The position numbers were made by a program, and so were the translations under genes. DNA of 64,000 nt from GCA-2706205 sp964215955 (GTDB lineage: Bacteria > Bdellovibrionota > Bacteriovoracia > Bacteriovoracales > Bacteriovoracaceae), in the NCBI GenBank assembly GCA_964215955.1, contig CAXPDR010000014.1:186001-250000 (forward strand), written 5' to 3'. The notes under the pieces are model-generated. The model was not told where the DNA came from. It saw nothing but the letters and a program-made list of their open reading frames with translations, and searched no databases. This document shows positions 8,869 to 16,994 of this stretch, in pieces (within the stretch, counting starts at the first letter, position 1; each line of letters opens with the position of its first letter).

Positions 8869-10350
8869 ATGACTGAAATAAATTTGTCAGTTAATGACGT
8901 TAAAGTATCAAGTTTTATTGGTGGAAAATGGGAAGAATCGAAAGGTAGTACTAGCGATATTATTAGTCCATATACTGGTAAGAAGTGTGGGGAAGTTAAT
9001 TACTCTAGTATAGAGGATTTAGATAGAGCAGTTAAACTTGCTCGTAATGCTCAATTAAAATGGGCTGAATTATCCATGAAAGCTAGGGCTCAAGTTTTAT
9101 TTAAATTTAGAGAAATTTTAGTACAAAGACAAGATGAAATTTCACATATAGTTGCACTTGAGAATGGTAAAACCCTTGGGGAAGCCAAAGCTGGCTTGAT
9201 GAAAGGGATTGAAGTTCTGGAATATGCACTTTCATTACAAAACTCAGATATGGGTGGAAAACTGGAAGTTAGTAGGGGGGTATTTTGTGAATACAGAAGA
9301 GAGGCATTGGGAGTCGTTGCCTCAATAACACCATTTAATTTTCCGGCGATGGTACCTATGTGGACTATTCCAATTGCTATTGGCTTAGGAAATGCTTACG
9401 TTTGGAAACCTTCAGAGAAAACTCCTTTAACTTCTAAGTTTATTGCTGAGGCTTTTCAGGCAGCCGGTTTACCTGATGGAATTTTAACAGTGATCCAAGG
9501 TGAAAAGGAAATAGTAGAAGGTATCATAGATCACGAAGATATTAAGGCCATTGCTTTTGTTGGATCAACAAAAGTTGCCAAAATTGTTTATCAACGTGCA
9601 ACTTCTCATGGGAAAAGAGCCTTGTGTTTAGGTGGAGCAAAGAATCATATTGTTCTACTTCCAGACGCTGATCTAGAGGTGACAGGATTAGGGATTTCTG
9701 ACTCTTTTACAGGGTGTGCTGGGCAAAGATGTATGGCAGCATCTGTTCTACTAGCAGTAGGTGATGTTGGGAATCACATAGAAAAAATTAAAGAAAGAGC
9801 AGAGGCTCAAGTTCTTGGTAAAACTATGGGTGCGATTATTACCAAAGAGCAATTAAACTTTTTAAATGAGTCTATTGAAAAGGCCGTAAGTGAAGGTGCC
9901 AATTTAATCCTCGATGGAAGAAATCAAAAGCCTAGTGATACAAATATGGCCGATGGTTTTTGGCTTGGTCCCACGATATTAGATAATGTAAAGCCTGGCT
10001 CTCATGCTGCAAAAATTGAGCTTTTTGGTCCTGTCTTAGCAATAGTGAGATGTGAGAATATTTCTGAGGCAATGAAGATTCAAAACTCGAGTGGTTACGG
10101 AAATGCTGCAAGCGTATTTACAAGTTCTGGACCAATGGCCGCCCATGTAGCAAGTCTTGCTGAATGTGGAATGTTTGGAGTAAATATCGGAGTTCCTGTA
10201 CCAAGAGAACCATTTAGCTTTGGTGGCGTTAAGGACTCAAAGTTTGGACATGGAGATATAACAGGAGATCATTCTCTTGATTTTTGGACAGACGTAAAAA
10301 AGATAACAACTAAATGGGAAAACCAAAACGATCACAATTGGATGTCGTAG
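8869..10350 (+). CDS. mmsA: CoA-acylating (methyl)malonate-semialdehyde dehydrogenase
   Basis: 493 residues, the usual length of the family. The aldehyde dehydrogenase fold is shown by TPFNFPAMVP (154-163), KPSEKTP (180-186) and the catalytic block CAGQRCMA with C288. GGAKNH (255-260), which lacks the general-base Glu of hydrolytic aldehyde dehydrogenases, is typical of MmsA. The family converts methylmalonate or malonate semialdehyde, NAD+ and CoA to propionyl-CoA or acetyl-CoA and CO2. It is the first gene of an operon with URC1, URC4 and upp. The inferred role is disposal of the three-carbon product of uracil ring opening as acetyl-CoA, rather than valine catabolism. Start ATG 8869 follows GGAG. 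Confidence 0.85.
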   Translation: MTEINLSVNDVKVSSFIGGKWEESKGSTSDIISPYTGKKCGEVNYSSIEDLDRAVKLARNAQLKWAELSMKARAQVLFKFREILVQRQDEISHIVALENGKTLGEAKAGLMKGIEVLEYALSLQNSDMGGKLEVSRGVFCEYRREALGVVASITPFNFPAMVPMWTIPIAIGLGNAYVWKPSEKTPLTSKFIAEAFQAAGLPDGILTVIQGEKEIVEGIIDHEDIKAIAFVGSTKVAKIVYQRATSHGKRALCLGGAKNHIVLLPDADLEVTGLGISDSFTGCAGQRCMAASVLLAVGDVGNHIEKIKERAEAQVLGKTMGAIITKEQLNFLNESIEKAVSEGANLILDGRNQKPSDTNMADGFWLGPTILDNVKPGSHAAKIELFGPVLAIVRCENISEAMKIQNSSGYGNAASVFTSSGPMAAHVASLAECGMFGVNIGVPVPREPFSFGGVKDSKFGHGDITGDHSLDFWTDVKKITTKWENQNDHNWMS

Positions 10351-10360
10351 AGAGAAAACT

Positions 10361-11629
10361 ATGGATTTAAAAGATAAAACATTTAAACGTACTTCACATG
10401 TAGTATTAACTTCACACTCTAATCAATTATTTAAGGATATTCCTAAAATAAATTGGGGAGAAAAGGACCCAGAAAAAAGAGGACCTGTTATTGCAACTAT
10501 TTCTGAAAAAGAAAATCGTAACTCGATTGGTTCCCACTCTGGTTCATATACTGTTTATCGAGCTCTTTCTATCGCGTCCGGTGCTTTTCCTAAAGACCAT
10601 CGACCTGAATTGGATAATACAGAAGGAACCTACGCTGTTAAGCCAAATCCTGCATGGTATGATCCAGAAAGGATTGTAACTATTGATCCTTTTGGTGCTG
10701 ATGTTAATCTTCATTTTAAGAAATTCTTTAAGGAAGGTTATAATATCAAACCATCAATTGCTGTTACCCAAGCACATTTACATATTCCTGAAGTTCAGGA
10801 GGCCGTTAAAAAAGGAAGGTTAAAAGTAGATGGTAAAATTGTTAAAGAAGACGGATCTGTGAAATGTACAAAAATTGCTCTTGAGCCAGTATGGTATTTA
10901 CCAGGTATGGCCAAACGATTAAATATTGATGAAGGCGAGTTAAGAAAGATTTTATTCCAAGAAACAGGTGGAATGTTTCCAGAACTTGTGACAAGGCCAG
11001 ATTTAAAAATTCTTCTTCCTCCTATAGGTTCAAGTACTGCTTATGTCTTTGGAAATCCAGATGATCTTCAGAACCCAGATGTTGAGCTTACTTGTAGAGT
11101 CCATGATGAGTGTAATGGGTCAGATGTTTTTGGCTCTGATATCTGTACCTGTAGACCCTATTTAACATGGGGAATAGAGGATGCTGCAAGAACAGCTCAA
11201 AAAGGTGGCGTAGGTTTAATTGTTTATTTCAGGAAAGAAGGAAGAGCCCTAGGGGAAGTGACCAAATTCTTGGTTTATAATGCTAGAAAAAGGCAAGAAG
11301 GTGGAGACTCAGCCAAGAATTATTTTTATCGAACTGAATGTGTTGCCGGTGTTCAGGATGCTAGGTTTCAAGAATTTATGCCAGATACATTAAATTATCT
11401 TGGAGTTAAAAAAATTCATAATCTTCACTCTATGAGTAATATGAAATATGATGCAATTGTGAGTAGTGGGATTGAAGTTGTTAATAGGCTTTCTATTCCT
11501 GAAGAATTAATACCAGCAGATGCACAAGTTGAAATTGAGGCAAAAAAAGCAGCTGGCTATTTTACTGATGGCGAAATCAAAGATGAAAAAGATCTACAAA
11601 ATGTTCAAGGAAGGGAATTAGATGAGTAA
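10361..11629 (+). CDS. GTP cyclohydrolase II-like uracil catabolism protein (URC1 type)
   Basis: 422 residues, about twice the length of RibA. The C-terminal half keeps the zinc cysteines of GTP cyclohydrolase II in altered form, CRVHDECNGSD...CTC (C251, C262, C264), and a modified YFRKEGRALGE (289-299) where RibA has EGRGIG. The extended N-terminus and these changes match the URC1 branch, which acts in the URC pathway of pyrimidine degradation known from Saccharomyces (Lachancea) kluyveri and some bacteria, probably on a uracil nucleotide. It lies 10 bp after mmsA and overlaps the URC4 gene by 8 nt (ATGAGTAA). A riboflavin role is unlikely because no rib genes are near and the catalytic motifs differ. 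Confidence 0.82.
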   Translation: MDLKDKTFKRTSHVVLTSHSNQLFKDIPKINWGEKDPEKRGPVIATISEKENRNSIGSHSGSYTVYRALSIASGAFPKDHRPELDNTEGTYAVKPNPAWYDPERIVTIDPFGADVNLHFKKFFKEGYNIKPSIAVTQAHLHIPEVQEAVKKGRLKVDGKIVKEDGSVKCTKIALEPVWYLPGMAKRLNIDEGELRKILFQETGGMFPELVTRPDLKILLPPIGSSTAYVFGNPDDLQNPDVELTCRVHDECNGSDVFGSDICTCRPYLTWGIEDAARTAQKGGVGLIVYFRKEGRALGEVTKFLVYNARKRQEGGDSAKNYFYRTECVAGVQDARFQEFMPDTLNYLGVKKIHNLHSMSNMKYDAIVSSGIEVVNRLSIPEELIPADAQVEIEAKKAAGYFTDGEIKDEKDLQNVQGRELDE

Positions 11630-12839
11630 TTTTTCAAACCAAGATATTGATTATATTTTATCTCCAAAAGCAGTACGAGAAACAACTAAAAAAATTTTTG
11701 ATCTCGCAGACTCTGGAAAAACTCATTTTAAATTGAATCTAGATAAATTAGAGGCTTGTTCAGACTATGTGCTTGATGTAATCAACCAGAATTATCCGGA
11801 TCATAATATTCCATTTCATAGTAGGTGGGGACATTTTAACGTTGGCTCAAAAAATAGAGAAGAAGAATTATCTTCTTATATTCAAACAGAGGATGCATTA
11901 GAAAAGGCACGAATAAAACTTGATCTGGTCATTGTTTCCGTTTTACTAGATGCAGGAGCTGGAAAAGAATGGAAGTTTAAAGAAGATGGAACTTTCTTTG
12001 ATCGATCTGAGGGGCTTGCTGTAGCATCTTACCATATGTTCTTGAATGGTGATTTTTCTATTTCTCAAGATAAAAAGCTTCAAGTTAATGGTGAAAAATT
12101 AAAAAATATTTCTATTGAAGATATTGCAAATGGATTTCAGGTTACAAGTAACAATCCTATGGTTGGATTGGAAGGTAGAACAAGTCTTCTCTCAAAACTT
12201 GGTGATGCTGTTTTAGAAAATAAAGAAGTTTTTCCTTTAGGAAGGCCAGGATCTATCATTGATTATCTTGTTGAAAAACACGGAAAAAATTTTAGTGTAA
12301 CTGATATTTTAACCGCCGTACTGAAGGGGCTTGGACCCATCTGGCCGGGAAGAATTTCGGCAAATGGAATAAATCTTGGAGATGTATGGCATTATGCAGA
12401 GCTTGGTTCTGAAATAAATCGTGATACTGTTGTTTGTTTTCACAAGTTAAGCCAATGGTTAACTTATAGTCTAGTTATGCCTATGATGGAGGCTGGCTTA
12501 AATATATCTGGCGCAGAAAAGCTTACAGGCTTAGCAGAATACAGGAATGGTGGTCTTTTTTTAGATTTTGGAGTCATCCAATTAAGAGACGAGAAGCTTT
12601 TAGAACAAAGTCATAAGCCATCAAGTGATTTAATTATTGAGTGGAGAGCTTTAACTGTTCAACTTTTGGATAAAGTTGGAAAGTTTATTCAAGAAAAAAT
12701 CGGTAAGTCTGACAGTGAGTTCCCACTAGCGAAAGTTTTAGAAGGTGGGACCTGGTGGGCCGGAAGAAAAATCGCAAAAGAAAAAAGAATCTGTGGCTCT
12801 ACTCCAATCAAACTAGATAGTGACGGAACTGTTTTTTAA
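11622..12839 (+). CDS. URC4/Urg3 family protein (DUF1688)
   Basis: 405 residues, close to the family's usual size and without signal peptide or membrane helices. Recognisable family stretches are IPFHSRWGHFNVG, SVLLDAGAGKEWKF, EGLAVASYHMF, FPLGRPGSIIDYL, LGPIWPGR and GGLFLDFGVIQLR. URC4 is essential for uracil degradation by the URC route in yeast; its reaction is not established. It is translationally coupled to the URC1 gene by the overlap ATGAGTAA, and the upp start lies 13 nt beyond its stop. The neighbourhood makes the pathway assignment firm. Confidence 0.85.
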   Translation: MSNFSNQDIDYILSPKAVRETTKKIFDLADSGKTHFKLNLDKLEACSDYVLDVINQNYPDHNIPFHSRWGHFNVGSKNREEELSSYIQTEDALEKARIKLDLVIVSVLLDAGAGKEWKFKEDGTFFDRSEGLAVASYHMFLNGDFSISQDKKLQVNGEKLKNISIEDIANGFQVTSNNPMVGLEGRTSLLSKLGDAVLENKEVFPLGRPGSIIDYLVEKHGKNFSVTDILTAVLKGLGPIWPGRISANGINLGDVWHYAELGSEINRDTVVCFHKLSQWLTYSLVMPMMEAGLNISGAEKLTGLAEYRNGGLFLDFGVIQLRDEKLLEQSHKPSSDLIIEWRALTVQLLDKVGKFIQEKIGKSDSEFPLAKVLEGGTWWAGRKIAKEKRICGSTPIKLDSDGTVF

Positions 12840-12852
12840 ATTAGGACAAATT

Positions 12853-13482
12853 ATGAATAAAAATATTATAGAAATTAAACATCCACTTATAGACCATAAA
12901 CTTGGTTTTCTTCGTGATGAGAAGACTAAAAGTGATGAATTTAGAAGAATTATAGTAGAACTTACTAAGTTTTTAGCTTTTGAAGCGACTAAAGACTTGG
13001 AAGTGATAGCTGAGAAGATTGAAACACCTATCGCTCCAGCACAAGTTAATAGAATCAAACAACCTCCAGTAATTGTTTCCATTATGAGAGCAGGAAATGG
13101 GATGATAGATTCCATGCTCACACTTTTGCCATTTTGTTCTGCTGGGCATATTGGAATTTATAGAGATAAATTTATTAATAATACAGTTGAATATTATTTT
13201 AAAATGCCGGAAAAGATAAAAGGCAAAGAAATTCTTTTAGTAGATCCTCTTTTAGCTACAGGTGATACAGCAATTGCTTCAATCGATAGGTTAAAACAAT
13301 ATGAAGTTGGAAAAATTAAAATGCTTACGATACTTTCCTGTAAAGAAGGGTTGGATAGGCTTCATCATTTTCATCCAGATGTCGATGTGTATACTTTAAG
13401 TGCTCACGAAGAGCTAAACGAAAAAGGGTACCTTGTTCCTGGTCTAGGAGATGCAGGAGACAGGTTATTTGGTACTAAGTGA
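12853..13482 (+). CDS. upp: Uracil phosphoribosyltransferase
   Basis: 209 residues. The PRPP-binding loop is DPLLATGDTA, and VSIMRAGNGM and GLGDAGDRLFGT are family blocks. The enzyme makes UMP from uracil and PRPP. I chose ATG 12853, preceded by TAGGAC, because it gives the usual N-terminus MNKNIIEIKHPLI; an upstream ATG at 12820 would overlap URC4 and add 11 residues not typical of the family. In the URC pathway uracil must be converted to its nucleotide first, so upp belongs functionally to this operon. It also serves salvage. The next gene starts at its stop codon (TGATG). Confidence 0.92.
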   Translation: MNKNIIEIKHPLIDHKLGFLRDEKTKSDEFRRIIVELTKFLAFEATKDLEVIAEKIETPIAPAQVNRIKQPPVIVSIMRAGNGMIDSMLTLLPFCSAGHIGIYRDKFINNTVEYYFKMPEKIKGKEILLVDPLLATGDTAIASIDRLKQYEVGKIKMLTILSCKEGLDRLHHFHPDVDVYTLSAHEELNEKGYLVPGLGDAGDRLFGTK

Positions 13483-14021
13483 TGGTGAAGTTTCTAAGTT
13501 TAATTTTTCTTTTAATTTCCTTTAACCTGAATGCAGAGACTAAAGTTCAATTGCAAACAGCTCCAGTTGCAACTCTTTTAGGTGCTAGCAATCTCGAAAT
13601 CAATTATGGATTTCTAGATAAATTTAGTGTTGGATTTGGCGGACTTAGGTGGGAGTCTGAAGTTCTTGATGTTGAGTTTGAAGCTAATGAGTTTCATTTA
13701 TATTTCACTTACTGGAAGGAAAAGCACTTTTCCGATTCATGGTTTGGATTTTTAGGTTATTCAAAACTAGCAATGGAATTAGAAACGGAAGATTCTAGTG
13801 GTAAGTCCTATACAGGTTCCGTCGATGGATCAGGTCCGATTATTGGATCAGGATACAATTGGCAATGGGATCATTTCAATGCTCAGTTTGGTTATAGTAT
13901 TGGATTCTATGGCTTTGATTCTAAGTTAGAACTTGAGGCAAGTGATGGAGAAGTCCAGGATGAATCTATCCCGTTAGGTACAGTTGGTAGTTTCTTTATT
14001 AATATAGGTTGGGTGTTTTAG
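13482..14021 (+). CDS. Small outer-membrane-barrel-like exported protein
   Basis: 179 residues from the ATG that overlaps the upp stop (TGATG). Signal peptide about 1-18 (ending LNA). The mature chain alternates aromatic and glycine residues (FSVGFGGLRWES, HLYFTYWKEKH, WFGFLGYSKL, FGYSIGFYGF) and ends in a terminal aromatic, GWVF, as outer-membrane beta-barrels do. About eight strands would fit. Its coupling to upp suggests a link with pyrimidine uptake, but that is inference from position alone. I do not recognise a named family. The convergent MipA-like gene ends at the very next base. Confidence 0.65.
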   Translation: MVKFLSLIFLLISFNLNAETKVQLQTAPVATLLGASNLEINYGFLDKFSVGFGGLRWESEVLDVEFEANEFHLYFTYWKEKHFSDSWFGFLGYSKLAMELETEDSSGKSYTGSVDGSGPIIGSGYNWQWDHFNAQFGYSIGFYGFDSKLELEASDGEVQDESIPLGTVGSFFINIGWVF

Positions 14022-14819
14022 TTATTCTTCTTTTTCTTTACTTTGATAGAAAAAATAATTAAAGGCAAAGAATATTGCAGTATCTTGATTGACCCTATGT
14101 AGAGGGCTATTAGTATTATTTGAATTTGCATAATTAGAAAATCTAAGGCCAAAAAGGTAAAAAATCTTTTCTGATTCGTATATTAAAAAAGCCGATTGAT
14201 CTAGACTAATATGGCCTTCTTTAGCATTATATCGAGGACGCTCAGTAGTGATATCTCTTCCGTCAACTTCATAAAAATAATCATTTAGCTTTTCATTGGC
14301 ATATCCATATTTAAAACTTAGATTTAAAGTATATTTTTCCAGAAATCTATATTTGTAATCAATTTGCGGAACAAATCTGTAACCTCTATGTTTTGTAAAG
14401 TCAAAGTCAGTTGAAAAAACATATCTAAAGGGAATTTCTAATTCTATGGAGTGTTTTTTGGTTTCTAGCAGGGTCGCATTTATTCTTGGCCCTATTTCTC
14501 CTAACCAGTCTAAGTCCTCCATACCTTCACGGGCTTTATTGTCTTCAGAGTTTGCGGGAAAACTTGCGCCAAAACTTAAATCAACGTCTATGGTTTCATT
14601 TTTAAAAAATCTAGCCCTTGTTCCCTTTTTATCAGATCGAAATAACTTTCCTCTATATTTGAAGGAAGGAAATGCTATTGCCCTAGTTCGGCCTTGGTCA
14701 GCTGCAGGATAATCAGATATATAACCAGCTCCTGCAGCCATTCCTATTTCATAGAGCGGTAATTGTGCGTAAGTATATTGAGTGGAAAAAAAAAGAATAA
14801 CGAGTATAATAAATTTCAT
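14022..14819 (-). CDS. MipA/OmpV family outer-membrane protein
   Basis: 265 residues from ATG 14819, with a signal peptide ending YTYA. MipA/OmpV features are the N-terminal GMAAGAGYISDYPAAD, a YRGKLFR block and beta-barrel strands ending in FAFNYFFY before a charged tail. Family members are outer-membrane proteins; MipA binds the lytic transglycosylase MltA and the penicillin-binding protein PBP1B in E. coli. An ATG at 14843 would extend the product by 8 residues, but a -35/-10 pair lies between the two starts, so the shorter form is preferred. Neither start has a Shine-Dalgarno. Confidence 0.75.
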   Translation of the reverse strand: MKFIILVILFFSTQYTYAQLPLYEIGMAAGAGYISDYPAADQGRTRAIAFPSFKYRGKLFRSDKKGTRARFFKNETIDVDLSFGASFPANSEDNKAREGMEDLDWLGEIGPRINATLLETKKHSIELEIPFRYVFSTDFDFTKHRGYRFVPQIDYKYRFLEKYTLNLSFKYGYANEKLNDYFYEVDGRDITTERPRYNAKEGHISLDQSAFLIYESEKIFYLFGLRFSNYANSNNTNSPLHRVNQDTAIFFAFNYFFYQSKEKEE

Positions 14820-14854
14820 TAGAACTATTATAGTTGGAAACATGATTGAGGCAA
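14820..14854 (-). promoter_or_regulatory. Promoter of the MipA/OmpV-like gene, probably leaderless
   Basis: On the minus strand TTGCCT (14849-14854), a 16-nt spacer and a perfect TATAAT (14827-14832) are followed after 7 nt by the ATG at 14819. Transcription would begin at or next to the start codon. The -35 overlaps the GAGG ribosome site of the divergent rhodanese gene. Confidence 0.5.
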
Positions 14855-14857
14855 GCT

Positions 14858-15169
14858 TTGGAACGAATCACTGTAAAAAAATTAAAAGAAAGAATGGAAA
14901 ATGAAAACCTATTTATTTTGGACGTTCGAACGCTTGAAGAGTTTGAATTTGCAAATATTGGAGGAATACATATTCCTCTCGATGAATTAGAGTCAAGGGT
15001 TAAGGAACTTGATCATAAAAAGGAAATATTTTGTTTGTGTCATCACGGTGTTAGAAGTGCTTATGCTGCACAAATTTTGAGTAGTAAAGGTTTTAAAAAG
15101 GTTACTAATATAGAAGGTGGGATTGATGCTTGGTCTTTACAGATTGATCCACAAGTAAAGAGGTATTGA
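14858..15169 (+). CDS. Single-domain rhodanese-like protein
   Basis: 103 residues from a TTG start with GAGG six bases upstream (14848-14851); this start restores the typical beginning RITVKKLKERM. Family motifs are DVRTLEEFEFANIGG (CDC25-like first half) and the active-site loop CHHGVRS with C61, a six-residue loop as in sulfurtransferases such as GlpE and PspE. It has no signal peptide, so it is cytoplasmic. It may move persulfide sulfur. It is translationally coupled (TGATG) to the CAT-like gene, but no shared pathway is obvious. Confidence 0.88.
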   Translation: MERITVKKLKERMENENLFILDVRTLEEFEFANIGGIHIPLDELESRVKELDHKKEIFCLCHHGVRSAYAAQILSSKGFKKVTNIEGGIDAWSLQIDPQVKRY

Positions 15170-15798
15170 TGGAAAACATAAAGCCAAGAAGAGAAGAAAT
15201 GTTTAGTTTTTACAACAGTTTTGAAAGGCCGACCCTTAACATCTGTGAAAAAATAAGAACTGTTAATTTCCTTCCGGCCCTAAAGGCTAAAAATATACCT
15301 GTGTTCCATTATATGCTTTATTGTCTATGTCAGGCCATCCAGGAAAATGAAAACTTTAAACTTCGGTTTAATGGAAAACATATATATAGTGTTGGCAGGA
15401 TTATTCCAAGTTATACTGTTACAGATAAAGACGATATCTTAAATTTTGCGACTTTGGAATATCGAGAAAATATGGAAGAGTTTATCAGTGATTCCATTCA
15501 AAAAAAGAAAGCTGCAGAAGTTATGAATGAACTTAACTTAGATGACCCTAGTCACTTGGACTATATCTTTGTGACTTGTTTACCTTGGATGGACTTCACA
15601 TCAATTGAACATCCTATAAAAAAGTTTAGTAACAATACTATTCCTTCATTTGCTATAGGGAAAATTAATGACCACGGAAGGGAGCTAGATTTTTCTTTTT
15701 CTGTACAGGCCCATCATGGTCTTGTTGATGGGATTCATGTCTCTCATTTGATAAAGCGTTTAACTAAACATTTAGAACACGTCTTAGTCGTCAGCTAG
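15169..15798 (+). CDS. Chloramphenicol acetyltransferase-like acyltransferase
   Basis: 209 residues, a normal CAT length. The catalytic motif is HHGLVDGIH with H183 as base and D187 as its structural partner. Further CAT-like blocks are NFLPALKA, FHYMLYCLCQAIQENENFK and FVTCLPWMDFTS. CAT-fold trimers acetylate hydroxyls using acetyl-CoA. Chromosomal members outside mobile elements often act on unknown alcohols, so chloramphenicol resistance is possible but not shown. The start overlaps the rhodanese stop. The end overlaps the convergent small gene by 15 nt. Confidence 0.85.
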   Translation: MENIKPRREEMFSFYNSFERPTLNICEKIRTVNFLPALKAKNIPVFHYMLYCLCQAIQENENFKLRFNGKHIYSVGRIIPSYTVTDKDDILNFATLEYRENMEEFISDSIQKKKAAEVMNELNLDDPSHLDYIFVTCLPWMDFTSIEHPIKKFSNNTIPSFAIGKINDHGRELDFSFSVQAHHGLVDGIHVSHLIKRLTKHLEHVLVVS

Positions 15799-16002
15799 TT
15801 GGTCTAAAAGTTTTTTATTATTTATGGTGCATATTAATTTGTGATCTTCCTTTCTGGTAATGTCTATTAATTTGGGTATTGCTGTTCCTCCCATAACGAG
15901 TTTTAAATAGCCTAGTGCGTTGTAGTGATAATCCAGTTCAATATCATTTCTTTGCAAAAGTTTTTCTGAATTTAAATATTCATGGTTAAATTCTTTGCTC
16001 AT
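15784..16002 (-). CDS. Small protein of unknown function
   Basis: 72 residues from ATG 16002, which has a perfect AGGAG (16011-16015) eight bases upstream; an ATG at 16029 lacks one. The product is acidic to neutral and soluble, with one hydrophobic stretch (GYLKLVMGGTAIPKLIDI) but no signal peptide. No family recognised. It stands alone and overlaps the CAT-like gene tail to tail. The strong ribosome site is the main support for it being real. Confidence 0.6.
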   Translation of the reverse strand: MSKEFNHEYLNSEKLLQRNDIELDYHYNALGYLKLVMGGTAIPKLIDITRKEDHKLICTINNKKLLDQLADD

Positions 16003-16203
16003 AGTTAATACTCCTCGAGTAATTTCCATTTGATGATACGCGTTAAATGTTAAGGAAATATTGCTGTATAATATAGGTATAGAGGTTATTGATAAAAATC
16101 ATGCTTTTATTATAAGAAAAACTTAAAAAACATATAATTTTTTCTTTTAATATAAAGTTTTGTTAAGTAAAGTAATCTCATCATTTTTCAAGAGAGAGTA
16201 GAT

Positions 16204-16929
16204 ATGAAGTCTTTATTTTTAGTAGTGATGCTAAGTTTATCTCAGGTTGTTAGTGCAAAATATTTACAATACGACCAAATCAGGGAAGAAGTTAAACAAA
16301 TGGCAAGTGATAATCATAATCCCCACCATGGTTACTCAAAGGCCCGAAAAATTATTATGCAAGAAATTCACTTAGACCAAGATTCCGTTGGTTATTTTGT
16401 GCAAGATGTTTATTGTAAAATTAAATTTAGAAAATCTGTTGGCCCGAATAGAATGCCAAATCACACTAAAATTAATGTTGAACATACTTGGCCAAGATCT
16501 AGATTTGGCGTAAAGAAAGGTTCAAAAAAGTTTAGAGTTATGGAAGCAGATCTTCATCACTTGTTTCCTTCTGAGTCTAAAACAAATAGTTCAAGAGGTA
16601 ATTACGAGTTTACTCAATTTAAAGGTAATGACTGGTCGATAACTGACTGTCCTACTTCTAAAAGAGGTTATGTACCTAGTACAGGGAATGAGGGATTTGA
16701 ACCTCCACTAAGTCATAAAGGAAATGTTGCTAGAGCTCTTTTTTATATGGCCGTTAGATACGATTTAAGAATCTCTGACCATGAGGAGTTCTTCTTAAGA
16801 CAATGGAATTTAATCGATCCAGTTGATGAAGAAGAAATTAGAAGAGATGAGTATATTCAACAAACTCAAGGTAATTCGAATCCATTTGTACATGATCCAG
16901 AACTTGCTGATATCATTACAGATTTCTAA
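16204..16929 (+). CDS. Exported endonuclease I
   Basis: 241 residues with a signal peptide ending VVSA. Endonuclease I (EndA/NucM) is shown by NVEHTWPRS with the general base H94, the following ADLHHLFPS block, and SSRGNYEF. This beta-beta-alpha-metal nuclease cuts DNA nonspecifically and is usually periplasmic or secreted. In a predator it could break prey DNA; it could equally clear or scavenge free DNA. Ribosome site GAGAG precedes ATG 16204. The upstream 174-bp gap has only AT-rich DNA with TATAAT-like boxes. Confidence 0.92.
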   Translation: MKSLFLVVMLSLSQVVSAKYLQYDQIREEVKQMASDNHNPHHGYSKARKIIMQEIHLDQDSVGYFVQDVYCKIKFRKSVGPNRMPNHTKINVEHTWPRSRFGVKKGSKKFRVMEADLHHLFPSESKTNSSRGNYEFTQFKGNDWSITDCPTSKRGYVPSTGNEGFEPPLSHKGNVARALFYMAVRYDLRISDHEEFFLRQWNLIDPVDEEEIRRDEYIQQTQGNSNPFVHDPELADIITDF

Positions 16930-16994
16930 TAATTTATTTTAAAAGATGTAATAAGGTTTAAGCATTTGTCACTCAAAAAGCAAGGAGTTGATAT

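Noticed and set aside
10361..11629. Riboflavin-pathway GTP cyclohydrolase II (ribA)
   Set aside because: Length is double, the EGRGIG motif is altered and the partners are URC4, upp and mmsA.
12820..12852. N-terminal extension of upp from an upstream ATG
   Set aside because: It lies in the URC4 end, has no ribosome site and adds residues foreign to the family; ATG 12853 has TAGGAC and the normal N-terminus.
15169..15798. Acquired antibiotic-resistance gene
   Set aside because: No mobile element, same base composition as neighbours and coupling to a rhodanese gene; a native acyltransferase is more likely.
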